In this document: positions 1 to 10,302 of the stretch, piece after piece
How positions within the stretch are numbered: the stretch's first letter is position 1
How the letters are laid out: every line of letters starts with the position of its first letter
Assembly: GCA_001969505.1 (NCBI GenBank)
Contig: LSSK01001162.1
Coordinates: forward strand, 1 to 52,641
From: Zancudomyces culisetae
Taxonomy: Eukaryota; Kickxellomycota; Harpellomycetes; Harpellales; Legeriomycetaceae
Length of the DNA stretch: 52,641 nt
Reading direction: 5' to 3'
Position numbers and translations under genes: made by a program
The notes under the pieces: generated by a model
Told to the model about the DNA's origin: nothing
The model's input: the letters and a program-made list of their open reading frames with translations, nothing else
Databases searched by the model: none

Positions 1-1638
1 TAGTTTTGCCGAAAAACCAATTCAAGCGTAGCAAGAATCTTCAAAGTAAGAGTCACGGATTTTACTTTATGTTTTGTAATTTGGACTTGCCAAAGTTACT
101 AGCAATGTATTTAAACAAAATTAGACGAAAATCTTCCTTCCTTTTTCAAATTGGTCAATACAATACCATCAAGGGATTTTGACAAGGAAAACATAATAAA
201 TGAACTAAAGGTAAGTGAATACAAGTAAACATGTTTTATAAGCGGAAATTTATCAGTTTTGAGTAAACAATAGAAACACACGGACAACGACGAACTTAAG
301 GAGCAGCCTGAACTCACACAAAAGGATGACATAAAAGTAAGCCCCTTATTGAGTGAATGTCCAGTATTTTAATTGAATCCTGTCTAAAGTTATTGATTTT
401 TCAATGAACTGCGTATTAATGTATTATTGTTTCTACTTGTTTAATAGAACACTAGTCTGAGCCACGATAAAAAGGGTATAAAAAGAAGCGCCGACGAACT
501 ATCTACTGGTGTGGGTGCCTCATATGATGTGAATACTGAAAGCGAATACCGTTCAAAAAAGCATGAAAGGGATTTGGAAAACACTGCTCAGTCTAAAAAA
601 ATCGAGTTTTTCGACGCGGTTCTACAACACGGAAAGAGACAAAAGAAGTAAAAAACATTTATATACGTTTGATGTGCATAGAAAACAGAGGGGAATCTGG
701 CTCTCTATTGCTGGCTCGGGTCTAAAACAAAGTAAAAAAATAATTTTGATGGCTAATACTTTGTAACCAAATAGGTTTTGGAAAGTTGTTGATTTTAACG
801 AAGAAAATGCAAACACGAATGCAGAGAGCGATGAAGATTCAGAAGTGGACGAATCAATGAAAACACTGATGTCTATGCTTAGAGAACACCTTTCAGGTAA
901 CAAAAAAGTCTTGTTTTCGGTTATTACCGTCTTAGCATTTCTTTGGTTGGATATTTTCACTATTTTTTAAAACAACGTTATAATAACGCTGTTCTCGTGA
1001 TTTTAATTGAAAATAGTAACTCAAGGCAGCAATTATACGGTTGGAAACAAAACAGTGAGTGGTGGTGATGGTGAAGACGAATATGTCTATGATTTATACT
1101 ATGGGACAAGCCTTGCCAATTCTGAAGACCCAGAGATATTTACATCTTCGAAGCTAGCCACTTTGTAAGTGCGGTATATTGTGTTATTTTTAGATATTTT
1201 ATTCTAACATAACGACACGATTTTAGATACTGGGAGGCGGGGGGTGCTGTATTTTTAGATGAAGGGGGTACCGATTCAGATTTTGATTCAGAAGACTCGA
1301 ATGGTGAGTATTTAACATCATCTACTTTCACTATCATTGTTGTTTATAAATCTTTATGCTTTGAAAAGTAATATCAATGCATTCTCTATTTTAGACGAAA
1401 ACTACTATACCAATGAATATCCAGATGAACCTGGTATCTCTGACCGTAAGTTTGCATAAAATAATATGTGTTTATATCATCGATTGGGTATGAACCCTGT
1501 TCTTGAGACAGTAGAAAACATTTGTGAAATGCTAATAAATGACATACACCAAATAAATTTGAAATAGGTGAATACAATACAGACTCTGAGTACGAAAATG
1601 GATACAGTGATGATTCCGAGTACGAGGAATACTACTGA
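1..1638 (+). CDS. IWR1: Iwr1/SLC7A6OS homologue, RNA polymerase II nuclear import factor (5' end missing)
   Basis: Iwr1 binds assembled RNA polymerase II and takes it into the nucleus. The gene enters from the left edge and is read through nine exons: 1-45, 125-210, 274-336, 448-647, 775-896, 1017-1164, 1227-1303, 1395-1445 and 1568-1638, all GT-AG with matching phases, giving about 286 residues and a TGA stop. An N-terminal segment reads FKLVNTIPSRD, like the FQLV-type motif of SLC7A6OS. The C-terminal half carries the family hallmark: EYVYDLYYG, then LYWEAGG, then an acidic stretch with DSEDSN and NEYPDE, as in the Iwr1 domain. The last exon is acidic and tyrosine-rich. All eight introns are short (62-127 nt). 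The family call rests on the motif order; the true start lies outside the window. Confidence 0.85.
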
Positions 1639-1769
1639 TTTCTATATAATCTGCGTCCTTTTTTATAGATGTATTGTTTTATTTTAATGTGAATAAAGAG
1701 TATTTTATTGTAAGTTGCACCAACATGCGGATGCACTTTAAATACATTGATTGAATAAACTATTTATGG

Positions 1770-1891
1770 CTAAATAACCAAATCAATCCGGTCCACAATT
1801 AAATGTCCTTTGCGCTCAACCACTTCGTATAACTGAAAAGGTAGCTGGTGTGCTTTGGAGTTGTTTGTTTTTAATGGTTTACTTGTATCAA
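1770..1891 (-). CDS. Possible terminal exon of an unrecognised minus-strand gene
   Basis: On the minus strand, from a cataag acceptor at 1892 to a TAG stop at 1770-1772, there is an uninterrupted 40-codon reading frame. Its second half reads QLYEVVERKGHLIVDRID, which looks like normal globular protein. I could not join it confidently to an upstream exon. Only about 335 bases separate it from the divergent IBA57 start at 2228, so the gene would have to be very small, overlap IBA57, or be a remnant. I do not recognise the family. Confidence 0.35.
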
Positions 1892-2227
1892 CTTATGAAG
1901 ATATGCTTCAGAGCGGAGTAATTACAATGGCTGTGTATATTCTGGGAAATATGTTAATAGTACCTAAATCAGACACTATCCCCAAACTATTGCAAATTAT
2001 CAGATAATGTGAAACTATTGCTAGCTATTGAGTGGTAAAAAATCTTTAAAAAAAGTCGATTTGCCAAGTAGATTATAATAAAAAAAAATCAAACAAACAC
2101 CAGTTTTCTATGCTTGCTTAGTAAATAAAATACATAAAGGAATACACATAAACAAATACATAAAAGTGTACCTATACAGGGCCGATTATTTAGACTATTT
2201 ATACGGCTAGGAGCCACATAAAAACAC
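1892..2227. other. Spacer upstream of IBA57
   Basis: AT-rich, with several T and A runs. It would hold the IBA57 promoter and, if the orphan exon at 1770-1891 is real, that gene's upstream exon or exons. No RNA gene was seen. Confidence 0.4.
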
Positions 2228-4335
2228 GTGAAAATGAGCAAATATAGAAATATATCAACTGGGGTCAAAAATTGCTTAAGGATTCAGTACAAGACGAATC
2301 TTCCAGCAGCAAATTTCAGCCTGGCACCTTCTTATATAGGAGCACAGGCGGTAAAACCGTTAATCGCAAGAAGGTACATTTCGATAGGTTCACATTTACA
2401 AAAGCACAATATCAGTAATCAAATCAAAACCCGAGCTCTGTTCGCAGCTGGTGTGCTTTACAAACAATACTCCTCAACAAGCGAAGTGCATGATATCACT
2501 TTTCTGAAACGGCTAGACGTATACCACAACAGATATGCTCGCCTCAATAATCGTACTGTTATCAAAGTTAGCGGAAATGACACTATAGAGTTTTTAAATG
2601 GGCTCTCAACCAATTCTATGACTGCGTTAGCAGCTGGAGAAGTAACGGGAATATTTCAGTCCTTTCTTTTGGGTAATGTAAGTATATATCCGAGTGTTAC
2701 ATGTTTAATATACGTTTGATCAACAGCAAAAGTCATTATATAGACATTTCCAAATATTAAGTAAACTTGGTAGCAGGTGGTGTGATAACATATTATTTAC
2801 AGTTAATTTTGCCTCAATCAGCAAAAAAAAAAACAACAAATAAATCGAGTATATACTAATATATATACTTATAAACCTAACTCTCAACCGATTTAGGGGC
2901 GAGTATTGATGGATGCGTTTATGTATCTAGACCCTATGTTAGATCCCCAGGATGGTGAATCAATATTAGTAGAGATCGATAGTTCTTTGAAGCAAACACT
3001 ACTACTGTTACTGAAGCTACATAAATTAAGATCAAAAATAACATTCGAGGATATAACTGCACGTTTTAATGTGTATTCTGTCTGGGGACCGGATGCTCAG
3101 AACCAAATGCTGCAGAAAATAGTGCATGATGTGGATGGTAGTGGTAGTGGTAGTGGTAGTGGTAGTGGTCTAAAACAAAATAACGCAGTAGTAGAAAGCC
3201 TCAAGGAGCAAGGGGTGATATGGATGCCTGATACTCGGGCACCTGGAATGGGCTACAGACTATTGGTGGATGCAAACAGTAAACGTAATATTGTCTAGTA
3301 TTTCTCTTTTTTTTACTTACCACATCAACAAACCTTTTGGACAAAGCTACAAGAACAAATAAGCAAAAATGAATAATATAATTTAATAGCACACGTATCG
3401 AATGCGGGTTTTACAGAAACAACGGCGGATGAATACAAGTTATACAGAATCTTACAAGGTGTTGCAGAGGGACCACAAGAGGTGATAAGCAGGGTGTCGT
3501 TTCCGCTAGAAACCAATTTTGATTACATGGGAGCAGTCGATTTCAAAAAGGGGTGCTATATGGGGCAAGAGCTGACAATACGAACCCATCACCGAGGAGT
3601 AGTTAGAAAGCGATTGGTTCCTGTTCTACTTGGCGAAGACGGTGATTTTTATCAAAGGTAATGTAGTTGTGTTGCGCCGTTTTTCTTTTCACTTGGTCTT
3701 TTTGAGATATAACACCAGAAAAGTGTACTGAATCGAAATACACTAAATTAAACGAAAAAAATAGACCAGAAATAGTTGTAGATAGAAGTAAGGACTATGA
3801 GTCCATACTCTCTTCGCAGGCAGATATAGTCAAAGAGATCTATCCCAAAAAAAGGGATCCTGAAAACCTTAAACTCTCAAACGATAGTGCGCAGACAACC
3901 GGCAGTACTTATCATTTCAACACAAGTTTGCATGTAAACCGCGTAAAAGACGCCGCAGTTGATCCTAACAGTAGTACAGAAAATATTGAAAAGCCTGTTG
4001 CCAGGAGAAGGACAATGGTGGCACCTGGGAAGTTAGTCACTAGCATTTATAATATTGGCTTGGCACTGATGCGTGTAGAGCTAGTCAGGGAATATGACAG
4101 TAGAATTGTGACGGGATACGACGGACGTGATGGCAACTGCGAACCCACCAACGCTGGAGGTAATAGCGCCGATTCAGGCGATAAATCTAGCCACGAGCTA
4201 CCAAAACTAATGATAAGGTGTAATGAGGGCTCAGACAACAATTCTAAACCGACTGGTGGTAGTGAAGTTTCCAAATCACCCAGCAATAAACTCCTGTACG
4301 TCTTTCCGTGGATTCCCAAATGGTTAAAGGTTTAA
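2228..4335 (+). CDS. IBA57: IBA57-like mitochondrial iron-sulfur cluster assembly factor (GcvT/YgfZ family)
   Basis: Iba57 works with Isa1/Isa2 in the mitochondrial matrix to mature [4Fe-4S] proteins such as aconitase and lipoate synthase. Four exons join in phase: 2228-2677, 2897-3278, 3390-3657 and 3765-4335, giving 556 residues. The N-terminal ~90 residues are rich in Arg, Lys, Ser and Asn, consistent with a mitochondrial presequence. A folate-fold segment follows (IKVSGNDTIEFLNGLSTN, then GRVLMDAFMY after the first junction). The diagnostic motif KGCYMGQE is at about residues 331-338 with the conserved Cys at 333. A C-terminal GKLVTSIYNIGLALMR segment matches the family's end domain. The protein is longer than usual because of a Gly-Ser run at about 3140-3168 and an acidic insert in exon 4. 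Two in-frame ATGs (2228 and 2234) are possible starts. Confidence 0.9.
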
Positions 4336-4481
4336 GTTTAGGCCAGCGCCAATTTTAGAGCACCTGAAATTATCAGTACTTGGAGACAATCCTTATTTCT
4401 ATTTTAACGTAGTCAACTAATTCATTTATATACAACTAGTTTATTATGCTGGCACTTTGAAAGGCTATAACACCAGAATAT

Positions 4482-4530
4482 ATTGGTTTGGTTTGGTTTG
4501 GTTTGGTTTAGTTTAGTTTGGTTTAGTTTT
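4482..4530. repeat. TTTGG / TTTAG pentanucleotide tandem repeat
   Basis: About five tandem TTTGG units followed by degenerate TTTAG units, about 150 bases downstream of the IBA57 stop. Confidence 0.8.
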
Positions 4531-5022
4531 ACCACACTTGTGGAACAAATATGAATAAATATCTATGCTGATATGGTGACATTAACTTTCTGTCTGTATA
4601 CTCACTATCAGAGGAAGAGGAAGAGGAAGGGGAAGAGGAATGTCGTTTTAAAATAATCATCAATAGGACCTGTATCAACACACATTATTTTTTCCTTTTT
4701 TATTGATTTTTTTTGCAAAAGACCAGGTTCAAACCACAGGTTTTATATGAATAAACCTGTTTGGCTGTAATGATAGTACTGGGGAGGGGGGGGGTGGTTT
4801 TCTGATATATTTGGTATTGTTTTTGTTTTAATATAATCATATTTTGTGCAATAATACTCGGTTTGTAGTATTGTACCCTTTCGCACTTCAGGATACCAAC
4901 ATTATTTTTTATTTACTCGTTATTGTTGTGGAGAGAGGTTCTGTAGGAGGAATAAGTCTTGCTGGATCTAGTAGAGCAATTTTTTTTTTGAGAATAATTT
5001 TTGGAATATTACTAGAAAGAAG

Positions 5023-5039
5023 AAAAAAAATTTTTTTTT
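5023..5039. promoter_or_regulatory. A8T9 tract 5' of TRM8
   Basis: Eight A followed by nine T, about 80 bases upstream of the inferred TRM8 ATG at 5119. It belongs to a recurring set of A(n)T(n) tracts in this window. A promoter (nucleosome-excluding) role is inference. Confidence 0.45.
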
Positions 5040-5118
5040 GAGCTGATGTTAGAATGCGAAATAGAAGCAAGAGAGAAATAACGCGGGGGATCAAAGCTAA
5101 AAAAACCATTAAAAATAT

Positions 5119-6428
5119 ATGGAAATTAAACAGTTGAAATATATTCAATACGAAATCAAAAAAGACAAAAGGAGAAAGTCAAAATGGTCAAATTACCACA
5201 GGCAAGTGTGATATATATACTATATATATTACATACATCAGAGTATTGTGTATATGACAAATAATAACCTTAAGGGTATCTATGGTGTATAGAAACGAAA
5301 TTTTAGACAGCGAGCACATGTGAATATCCTCAACGATATCCCGCTTGGATAGTGAGTATTATAGCAACAACATTTTATTATTTACGTCTTTTATTTCTAT
5401 TTACGAAATGTGACAAAGGTAGTAAGACAGGGTGTGGGGTTATGGGTTAGAGTTAAATGAACAAAATATTAATTAAAATGAATAAATGAAATAAATACGT
5501 GAAATACCAAAATAATAGTCCTACAACTCCAGAGCAATTCGAGTTGGCGAAACATTATCCTAAATTTGCCACAGCAAACTCAGAAAGTGGGACAGCCGAA
5601 GGTGCGGAGAAAAAAGTAGTCGAATTCGTAGATGTCGGCTGTGGATACGGTGGATTGATGGTTGCGCTGGCACCGTTGTTTCCTGATACGTTGATGCTGG
5701 GAATGGAGATCCGAACCAAGTTGGTAGATTATGTGGACCGGAGAATTTTGGCACTGAGGGAAATGCAGGCTGAATTAAGCCGAAAAGCCGAGCAAGGGGA
5801 TGTGGCAGGTGGAGATGTAAATATTGATCAGAAAGAAGGTGGAATAGAGGAGGTTGAGAAGGATGAACAGGGAGAAAAGGAGCTCGAAAATACGTATGGG
5901 TACAATATTAGTGGGGAGCAAACAAAGGTGGTGGCAGGAGGATATAACAATATTTCGGTGGTTAGAATGAACGCAATGAAATATCTGCCAAACTTCTTTG
6001 GAAAGGGACAACTAACAAAGATATTCTTCTTGTTTCCAGACCCACATTTCAAAAAGCGAAAGCACAAGGCTCGGATTATAAGGTAAAAGCGATAGATAAA
6101 TATTATACATACACAAAAAAAAAATAAATCAATAAAGAGTAGATAGATAAATAAAAATGGATAAATAACGGAACATAGCAACACACTACTTGCGGAATAT
6201 GCATATGTTACGAAGCCAGGAGGAATACTGTATGCAATTACAGATGTGTATGACCTGCACGAGTGGATGAAGAAGCATTTAGACGAGTTTCCGCTGTTTG
6301 AGCGAATTGAGGATAGCGATATGGAGGGAGATGTGGTAGTGCAAATGGTTAGGGAGAGTACAGAGGAGGGGAAAAAGGTTAGCCGCAACAAGGGGCAGAA
6401 GTATCTTGGGTGCTATCGACGGGTGTAG
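5119..6428 (+). CDS. TRM8: tRNA (guanine-N7-)-methyltransferase catalytic subunit Trm8/METTL1
   Basis: Trm8, with Trm82, makes m7G46 in tRNA using S-adenosylmethionine. Four exons: 5119-5201, 5307-5351, 5519-6082 and 6179-6428, giving 313 residues. The first junction restores the invariant RQRAHVN motif only if the first intron uses a GC donor (AG|GCAAGT). The start at 5119 is the in-frame ATG of that exon. Visible motifs: [10 protein letters not shown] (SAM site), [26 protein letters not shown], and after the last junction [15 protein letters not shown] and DLHEWMKKH. An acidic insert of roughly 45 residues (about 5780-5930) separates the EIR motif from the next conserved strand. The 3' end overlaps the opposite-strand phosphatase by 50 bases. 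Family call is secure; the exact N-terminus is less so. Confidence 0.92.
5202..5306 (+). other. GC-AG intron in TRM8
   Basis: The donor is AG|GCAAGT and the acceptor is TTTTAG. Splicing here in phase 2 gives the conserved RQRAH motif. No GT donor nearby gives the right phase. Confidence 0.7.
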
Positions 6429-8568
6429 AGGGAGCATCGGAAGAGGGAGAAGAAGCTGAGGAGAGAAGGGCGAGGCGAACGCGGTTTCGGGAGTCGAAGA
6501 GGGTATCGATTGTTGGGCGGACGTCGTCCTTGTCGGAGAGAAGATCGAGGAGGTGGAGCAGCTTGAGAAGTTCACAGTCGTTAGAGTCGCAGTACCAGCT
6601 GTCGATGGGAATGCCGTTGGACAACTGGTAGGCGAATGCAAGAGGAGCGTTATCAACAAGGACAAGTTGGCTGAGATCGCGGCCAAGAATGGAGAGTTCT
6701 TTGATGTAGTTGTCGCAGACGTAGACGCAGCTGTCGCGGAACAACCGGTGGTGGAAAAACCTGTTTTCGGGGTCGAGGCGGTCGAGCAGCTTGTCGGCAT
6801 AGATCTGCTGCGAGGCTGTAAAGACAACAACCTCAAATTTTTGCGAAACCTGTTCTAGAAAGTATTCGAGATGTGGGCGTTTGCGGCACTTGACGGTATA
6901 TGTAGCACCGTTAAAGTCAACCGGAAACTCAAAGTCTGCATTATCGACCTGTTCACCAACACTGCAGTGCACAAGAGTCTCGTCGAGATCCAGAACTAGG
7001 GTTTTGGAAGGTGCGTTCTCGGACTTGGATGGGATGGCAGGCTTACGAGAGAGATAGTGTTCAGGCACAGGCGGCAGGGACGACATAATCGCATAAGGGT
7101 CAACTTCATAAAGGTCTTGCGATGACATGGTTGCAGCTGTGCTCATGGTTGTGGCCATAGTTGTAGCAGTAGTCGTGGCTGTGGCAGTAGTTGTGGCAGT
7201 AGCAGTAGCAGTAGTCGTGTTTGTGGTGGTAGTTGTAGTTGTTGTAGTCGTTGTCATAGCTGTGGCTGTAGCAGCTGTAGCAATTGGAGGCGGTGAAAAC
7301 ATTATATTGTCGGTGTCTTTTTGTTGTGCGTTTAATACAAATGGAATCTTTTCAACATTGATATCAATTCTCCGCTTTACTCGCTTAAGCTGTGGTGTCG
7401 ACGTGATAAACTCGGCATTCTCCTCGTCCATCGACCGTTTCCTATCTCCGCTTGTCAGTCGCCGCTCGCTAAGCTTCACCACAAACTTTTGCTCTATTGT
7501 CGCACCGCGTCGCTCTTCTTTTTCGCGGATTTGGATGTTTCGGATACGCTCGGATTGCCTTCTGCCCTTGGCTTGCTCCCTTTTTTCCTCTTCTTTTTTT
7601 TCCTCATCATTACTATTGCTATTGCTATTACTATTCCTGGTATTTTCCTTACTTTCTTCATTATTATTAGCTTTATCGGAAGCTTTGTTGCTTCTATTTT
7701 TGCTAATGTTCATTATTGTCTTGACTATCGATGGTTTCACCACAACTCTTTCTTTCCGTCGCCTTTTCACACTAAGTTGCTGCTCAATTCGTTCGCATCT
7801 GGTATTTGCTCCCGTATTTTTACTCCCTATATTTTCTACAAACTTTTTAACCGGCGTCAGCAACTTGTGGCCTCCCCTTCTGCCTCCGCTTTCTTTCCCA
7901 ACAATACTCCTCCTTCGCGACCTAACTGATGCCCTATCCGGCGTCCTTGGTACTTCCTTCTCCTTCTCTTTCGCCTTTTCCCGCCTTATATTTATTCCTA
8001 CTCCTATCTGATCACCAGCTATGGTTGCTCTTCTTTTACTGCTCCCACTACCATTAATTTTTCCCCCTGCTTTTTTCCTGGAATTTATTAACTCTATATT
8101 GCTACTTTGCCTTCTTTTCTTGATCACACTATTGTTATTCTGCCATTGATGTGGCTTTTGCTTTTGTTGTTGTTGTTGCTGTTGTCCTCGCTGCGGCGTT
8201 GTCATTGTCACCATTCCATCACCCACGCTCCTTTCCTTCTCTTGCCCACCCCTTCCCTCCCCTCTAAGTTTTCTTAGGCTTCTAGCATCAATATTATTCA
8301 TAACACCTTCTTTGTCCTTGTTTCCATTTCTCTTTCCTTCACTAACATTATTACTCTTATCAATTATGGCCGACTCTGCGTTTTTGGTTTTATTACTGAG
8401 TCTAGTGCTTCTACGTACCCCAGCACCTCCTCCTCCTTTACTCCCATTGGCAAAAGTTATTTTTTTCCCCATCATAATGCTATTTTTCTTTGTATTTACA
8501 CATTGATTCTCTTGAACTGTTCTCACGTCCTTTACTCCAGATGTTATGGATCTTCTTCTTTTACTCAT
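6379..8568 (-). CDS. FCP1/SCP-type (NIF) protein phosphatase with long disordered N-terminus
   Basis: HAD-superfamily serine phosphatase of the small CTD-phosphatase/CTDSPL2/Nem1 group, which removes phosphates from the Pol II tail or other serine targets. One exon of 729 residues. The catalytic domain starts at about residue 524: LVLDLDETLVHCS holds the DxDxT nucleophile motif (first Asp near 527), followed by VKCRKRPHLEYFL, VVVFTASQQIYADKLLDRLD, DNYIKELSILGRDLS and LVLVDNAPLAFA. The first ~500 residues are disordered: basic, Asn- and Ser-rich, with a Q run and a Thr-Ala tract at about 7110-7280. Those N-terminal features do not tell which subfamily it is, so no gene symbol is given. It ends with a short Ser/Thr-rich tail that overlaps the TRM8 coding end. 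Confidence 0.88.
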   Translation of the reverse strand: MSKRRRSITSGVKDVRTVQENQCVNTKKNSIMMGKKITFANGSKGGGGAGVRRSTRLSNKTKNAESAIIDKSNNVSEGKRNGNKDKEGVMNNIDARSLRKLRGEGRGGQEKERSVGDGMVTMTTPQRGQQQQQQQKQKPHQWQNNNSVIKKRRQSSNIELINSRKKAGGKINGSGSSKRRATIAGDQIGVGINIRREKAKEKEKEVPRTPDRASVRSRRRSIVGKESGGRRGGHKLLTPVKKFVENIGSKNTGANTRCERIEQQLSVKRRRKERVVVKPSIVKTIMNISKNRSNKASDKANNNEESKENTRNSNSNSNSNDEEKKEEEKREQAKGRRQSERIRNIQIREKEERRGATIEQKFVVKLSERRLTSGDRKRSMDEENAEFITSTPQLKRVKRRIDINVEKIPFVLNAQQKDTDNIMFSPPPIATAATATAMTTTTTTTTTTTNTTTATATATTTATATTTATTMATTMSTAATMSSQDLYEVDPYAIMSSLPPVPEHYLSRKPAIPSKSENAPSKTLVLDLDETLVHCSVGEQVDNADFEFPVDFNGATYTVKCRKRPHLEYFLEQVSQKFEVVVFTASQQIYADKLLDRLDPENRFFHHRLFRDSCVYVCDNYIKELSILGRDLSQLVLVDNAPLAFAYQLSNGIPIDSWYCDSNDCELLKLLHLLDLLSDKDDVRPTIDTLFDSRNRVRLALLSSASSPSSDAPSTPVDSTQDTSAPCCG

Positions 8569-10302
8569 TCCCTTTTCGTGTTACAGTTGTTTACCCTGTT
8601 TTTTACCTGTCTTTCTTTTTTTCTCTCTATGGTATCCAACTAACCCTAGACTATGTTGTAAAACTATACTTCAAATATCGTGGATTCAATGCCTTTATTG
8701 TAATATATGATGCTTCCAAAGTTATTGTTCCAAACAACCCTATTTTTATCCTCTTAAATCAATAAAGGCTCGTAGCTTTAGTATATTAGTGGTTTGTAAA
8801 GCTGGTATTTCTAGCCTTGCCCTCTTTAGTATTACCCAGACTACTGCTATTAAAGCTACTTTATGTTCTGAAAGGGTTTCCAGATTCACGTTAAATATTT
8901 CTCGTGCTTTTCCAATCGCCTATACGCGCGTTTCTTTCTATTTCAGTTGAATTTACTCTGTATTTCGACGGTATCTGTTCATGTATATTCTATATTATAT
9001 TTAGAATACCGTTTATTTGACCCCTCCGCCTGATTTTGTTCTGACTTTAAACTGGTTGTTTTTTGACCTTCAAATGCAGAAAAAGTTGTTAGTTAGACAA
9101 AAAACATGAATTGCTGTCCCAGGTTTTTAGTGCTGTGAACGTGTATATTCTACAATATGAATCCTGGTATGAGTGTTTTCTTTTATCTTGGGCTTTGTTC
9201 TTGACCTTTGACCAAATACTCGTTTTATTCTCAAAAATAAAACATAACTATTAAAAACAAAATAACGGGAAATTCTTTTGATACGCATATTCAACTATTT
9301 AAATAGTTTTGTGGCTCTCGTCCAATTACTAATTTGGCATCTATTTTCTATTATTTTTCCTCGCCAATTTATTATACGTTTGTAAACGTAAGCTATTCTA
9401 AGCAAAACATAAAAAAAATAATAAAATCCAGAGGCCTAGTACCTTTTTATTTCATCTATATCACTCATGAGTATGCAGTTCGAAATTACTACTAATTTAG
9501 TCATCTTGCGCAAGTTTGTACCTTTTTTTGCGTAAAATAAACTGGGCGCGAAACTGGTTGGTAGAGAACCTGATTAAGCGCTTTTTTGAATGTACCTCTT
9601 TCTTTTTTTAACGAAATTGCTCTAATAATATCAATATCCACAAGTTACCCCGTAGTTCAGTCACTTTCTGCCCAGTACAAATTAGGGTAAAAAAAAATAA
9701 AATTAACAAGAACTCAATTAATCCACGAGACTTTTTATTTTTTTCACACGTAAATCACAATTAGGCTTATTTTAATTTATTTTAGTTTTAATCATTTTTT
9801 TTACTGCATCCCTTTACCATTCTAATCACCTTCCCTATTCTTCTATTTGCTGTGCGTGTTTGGTTTTTTCAAAAATGAGTAAAAAAAAAGTAAATAAAAA
9901 TGCTCATCACTGTGGAATTAATCAATCTTGTTTTTATTTGCTTGCTATGTTTTTATTTACTAAATCAGTTTTAATCGAAGTGCCAACTGTATTTTTACAA
10001 ATATTCAAAAAGCTCCATCCTATTTCACCCCCTTCACCTCCTTCACAACTTATCTTTACCCAATTAACACGAAAAGAGTCATAAGTGTTAAAAAAGAGCT
10101 AACTTTGAGCATTATCACACTAAACCCTGAAATGCAAAGCGAATTCAATCGAGTTGAAAGCAGTCGTCATGTGCCTATACCACCGTTTCTATCCTACCTA
10201 CTTTTGTTATGGATAGTAAAGAGACATAGAATTCTCCAATAAAAGATGCAAACTGGAATAACTGAAGTCACATTCCAAGTGCCACTCCAAAATTACATTG
10301 CA
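8569..10302. other. 1.7 kb spacer with coding-like debris on the minus strand
   Basis: No complete gene is visible. The right part is AT-rich with T and A runs. On the minus strand between about 9255 and 8746 several short, protein-like open stretches follow one another in different frames (see findings). They may be remnants of an old element or unrecognised exons. The part next to 8568 would include the phosphatase promoter. Confidence 0.4.
8746..8919 (-). pseudogene. Coding-like open stretch, possible element remnant
   Basis: A 57-codon minus-strand open frame ending in TAA, with no ATG start. It contains LSEHKVALIAVVWVILKRAR, which looks like real protein and loosely recalls the C-terminal region of LINE-type reverse transcriptase proteins. 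I cannot confirm that. Similar open stretches in other frames lie just upstream (about 8965-9255), as expected of a decayed element. Confidence 0.25.

Larger units (their letters stand above)
4336..5118. other. Spacer between IBA57 and TRM8
   Basis: Non-coding as far as I can see. It holds TTTGG tandem repeats (4482-4530), a GAGGAA purine run (4611-4640), a G-run (4781-4794), long T runs, and an A8T9 palindromic tract about 80 bases before the TRM8 start. Confidence 0.5.

Noticed and set aside
7127-8011. 294-codon plus-strand open frame
   Set aside because: It is the antisense of the low-complexity N-terminus of the FCP-like phosphatase; the Val/Ala/Leu repeats are a by-product of the opposite strand's Thr/Ala and Ser/Lys codons.
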